Shown piece after piece: positions 61,953 to 64,000 of a stretch of DNA of 64,000 nucleotides. The stretch lies in assembly GCA_029851415.1 (NCBI GenBank), contig CM056741.1, forward strand, positions 89,377,282 to 89,441,281, in the 5' to 3' direction. Each line of letters opens with the position of its first letter. Position 1 is the first letter of the stretch. The notes below the pieces were generated by a model. That model made no database searches and was not told where the DNA came from. It worked only from the letters and a program-made list of their open reading frames with translations. Both the position numbers and the translations under genes were made by a program. The stretch is from Eretmocerus hayati (taxonomy: Eukaryota; Arthropoda; Insecta; Hymenoptera; Aphelinidae).

Positions 61953-64000
61953 AATCCTCTGGGCATCAGAGATAGTATGTGACTACTTGATCTAGGGTTT
62001 TGTGGAGTTTCGGGTCCATTGGAACATCGTACAACCCACAGTGGCGACATAACTGCGCAGATAACTGCTCAAAGCTCGATTTCGCCCTGTTTTGGGCCCC
62101 ATAGCCGAGGGTCCTGACTGGTAATAAATTCTCTGGGCATCATCAATGATACATGATCACTCGATCTAAGGTTCTGTAGAGTTTCGGGTCCATTGGAACA
62201 TCTTACAACCCACAGTGGCGTCAGAACTGCGCGGATAACTGCCCAAAGCTCGATTTCTCCCTGTTTTGGGCCCCATAGCCGAGGGTGCTGACTGGTAATA
62301 AATTCTCTGGGCATCAGAGATAGTACGTGACTATTTGATCTAGGGTCCTGTAGAGTTTCGGGTCCATTGGAACATCTTACAACCCACAGTGGCGTCATAA
62401 CTGCGCGGATAACTGCCCAAAGCTTGATTTCGCCCTGTTTTGGGCCCCATAGCCGAGGGTGCTGACTGGTAATAAATTCCCTGGGCATCAGAGATAGTAC
62501 GTGACTACTTGATAAAGGGTTTTGTGGAGTTTCGGGTCCATTGGAACATCCTACAACCCGCAGTGGCGTCATAACTGCGCAGATAACTGCTCAAAGCTCG
62601 ATTTCTCCCTGTTTTGGGCCCCATAGCCGAGGGTGCTGACTGGTAATAGATTCTCTGGGCATCAGAGATAGTACGTGACTACTTGATCTAGGGTTTTGTG
62701 GAGTTTCGGGTCCATTGGAACATCCTACAACCCACAGTGGCGACATAACTGCGCAGATAACTGCTCAAAGCTCAATTTCGCCCTGTTTGGGCCCCATATT
62801 CGAGGGTCACGACTAGTAATGAATTCTCTGGGCATCATCAATGATACATGATCACTCGATCTAAGGTTCTGTAGAGTTTTGGGTCCATTGGAACATCTTA
62901 CAACCCACAGTGGCGTCATAACTGCGCGGATAACTGTCCAAAGCTCAATTGCTCCCTGTTTTGGGCCCCATAGCCGAGGGTGCTGACTGGTAATAAATTC
63001 TCTGGGCATCAGAGATAGTACGTGACAACTTTATCTAGGGTTTTGTGGAGTTTCGGGTCCATTGGAACATCCTACAACCCTCAGTGGCGTCATAACTGGG
63101 CAGATAACTGCTCAAAGCTTGATTTCGCCCTGTTTCGGGCCCCATAGCCGAGGGTGCTGACTGGTAATGAATCCTCTGGGCATCAGAGATAGTACGTGAC
63201 TACTTGATCGAGGGTTTTGTGGAGTTTCGGGTCCGTTGGAACATCCTACAACCCACAGTGGCGTCATAACTGGGGGGATGATTGCTCAAAGCTCGATTTC
63301 TCCCTGTTTTGGGCCCCATAGCCGAGGGTGCTGACTGGTAATAAATCCTCTGGGCATCAGAGATAGTACGTGACTACATGACCTAGGGTTTTGTGGAGTT
63401 TTGGGTCCATTGGAACATCCTACAACCCACAGTGGCGTCATAACTGGGCAGATAACTGCTCAAAGCTTGATTTCGCCCTGTTTCGGGCCCCATAGCCGAG
63501 GGTGCTGACTGGTAATAAATCCTCTGGGCATCAGAGATAGTACGTGACTACATGAACTAGGGTTTTGTGGAGTTTCGGGTCCATTGGAACATCGTACAAC
63601 CCACAGTGGCGTCATAACTGGGCAGATAACTGCTCAAAGCTTGATTTCGCCCTGTTTCGGGCCCCATAGCCGAGGGTGCTGACTGGTAATAAATCCTCTG
63701 GGCATCAGAGATAGTATGTGACTACTTGATCTAGGGTTTTGTGGAGTTTCGGGTCCATTGGAACATCGTACAACCCACAGTGGCGACATAACTGCGCAGA
63801 TAACTGCTCAAAGCTCGATTTCGCCCTGTTTTGGGCCCCATAGCCGAGGGTCCTGACTGGTAATAAATTCTCTGGGCATCATCAATGATACATGATCACT
63901 CGATCTAAGGTTCTGTAGAGTTTCGGGTCCATTGGAACATCTTACAACCCACAGTGGCGTCAGAACTGCGCGGATAACTGCCCAAAGCTCGATTTCTCCC

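Larger units (their letters stand above)
13207..64000 (+). repeat. Main 174-bp satellite DNA array (~292 monomers)
   Basis: A continuous head-to-tail array begins abruptly inside a monomer at TGATCACTCG (13207) and leaves the window at the right edge. Landmarks such as GGGCCCC, CCACAGTGGCGTCATAACTG and CATTGGAACATCC recur every 174 bp. From GGGCCCC at 13321 to that at 63833 the distance is 50512 bp: 290 monomers of 174 plus one 56-bp truncated monomer, minus four 1-bp deletions (seen near 13472, 14872, 29869 and 62786). Monomers fall into two main classes, CATCATCAATGATACATGATCACTCG and CATCAGAGATAGTACGTGACTACTTG, with an otherwise shared body. No other element interrupts the array. Minus-strand frames of 81-225 codons are not genes: they run in the monomer-long frame and end wherever GCTCA in the plus strand makes TGA instead of TGG. 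Confidence 0.98.

Noticed and set aside
13197..63009. Dozens of minus-strand ORFs of 81-225 codons with a shared 58-residue repeat
   Set aside because: They are the satellite read in one frame; starts and stops are set by one recurring ATG and one polymorphic TGA/TGG site, with no independent gene signal.
13207..64000. A CRISPR array, because of regular repeats with variable windows
   Set aside because: The repeat is 174 bp with variants shared between many monomers, no unique spacers, and a eukaryotic context.
13207..64000. A CENP-B box in the monomer (TTTCG...CGGG words are present)
   Set aside because: The TTTCGCCCTGTTTCGGG variant lacks the central A and has the wrong spacing, so it does not match NTTCGNNNNANNCGGGN.

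Overview
This looks like a eukaryotic, probably arthropod (insect-like), heterochromatic or pericentromeric segment. There are no host operons, no convincing intact protein-coding genes, and no Shine-Dalgarno-style gene starts. The window consists of nested transposons followed by a very large satellite DNA array. The species cannot be named from the sequence.

Region 1 (1-7209): a decayed non-LTR retrotransposon of the Jockey/CR1/L2 group on the minus strand. ORF1 has an N-terminal PHD-like zinc finger and an RRM/CTD-like remainder. ORF2 has an APE-type endonuclease followed by a reverse transcriptase, and its 3' end runs off the left edge. It carries nonsense codons and frameshifts. ORF1 is split by a 3.49 kb palindromic element (2903-6393) flanked by a TA duplication. 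Each arm of that element is about 1.3 kb of unique host-length sequence and contains a decayed ~69-bp tandem repeat, like the architecture of Drosophila foldback elements. Two tandem 290-bp hairpin MITEs (4691-5276) sit inside its right arm. The nesting gives an order: retrotransposon, then foldback element, then MITEs.

Region 2 (7210-8900): mostly unassigned sequence with one weak candidate exon and a ~151-bp two-copy repeat carrying near-perfect GCTAGC-rich palindromes.

Region 3 (about 8905-10330): 7-8 diverged monomers of a 174-bp satellite, in inverted orientation relative to the main array, with decayed monomers on its right flank (to about 10870).

Region 4 (10340-13206): no recognisable genes. 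It holds a tRNA-like fragment and a long stretch of degenerate 11-bp GAAACrTTTCAG-type repeats.

Region 5 (13207-64000, continuing past the window): one uninterrupted 174-bp satellite array of about 292 monomers. Two main monomer classes differ mainly in a ~50-bp window. From the first to the last GGGCCCC landmark (13321 to 63833), the length is exactly explained by 290 full monomers, one 56-bp truncated monomer and four 1-bp deletions. Local multi-monomer duplications of 5, 7, 8, 11, 15, 23 and 30 monomers overlie this, the youngest pair (5220 bp) being about 99.8% identical. The many minus-strand open frames in the array are by-products of 174 being divisible by three, not genes.
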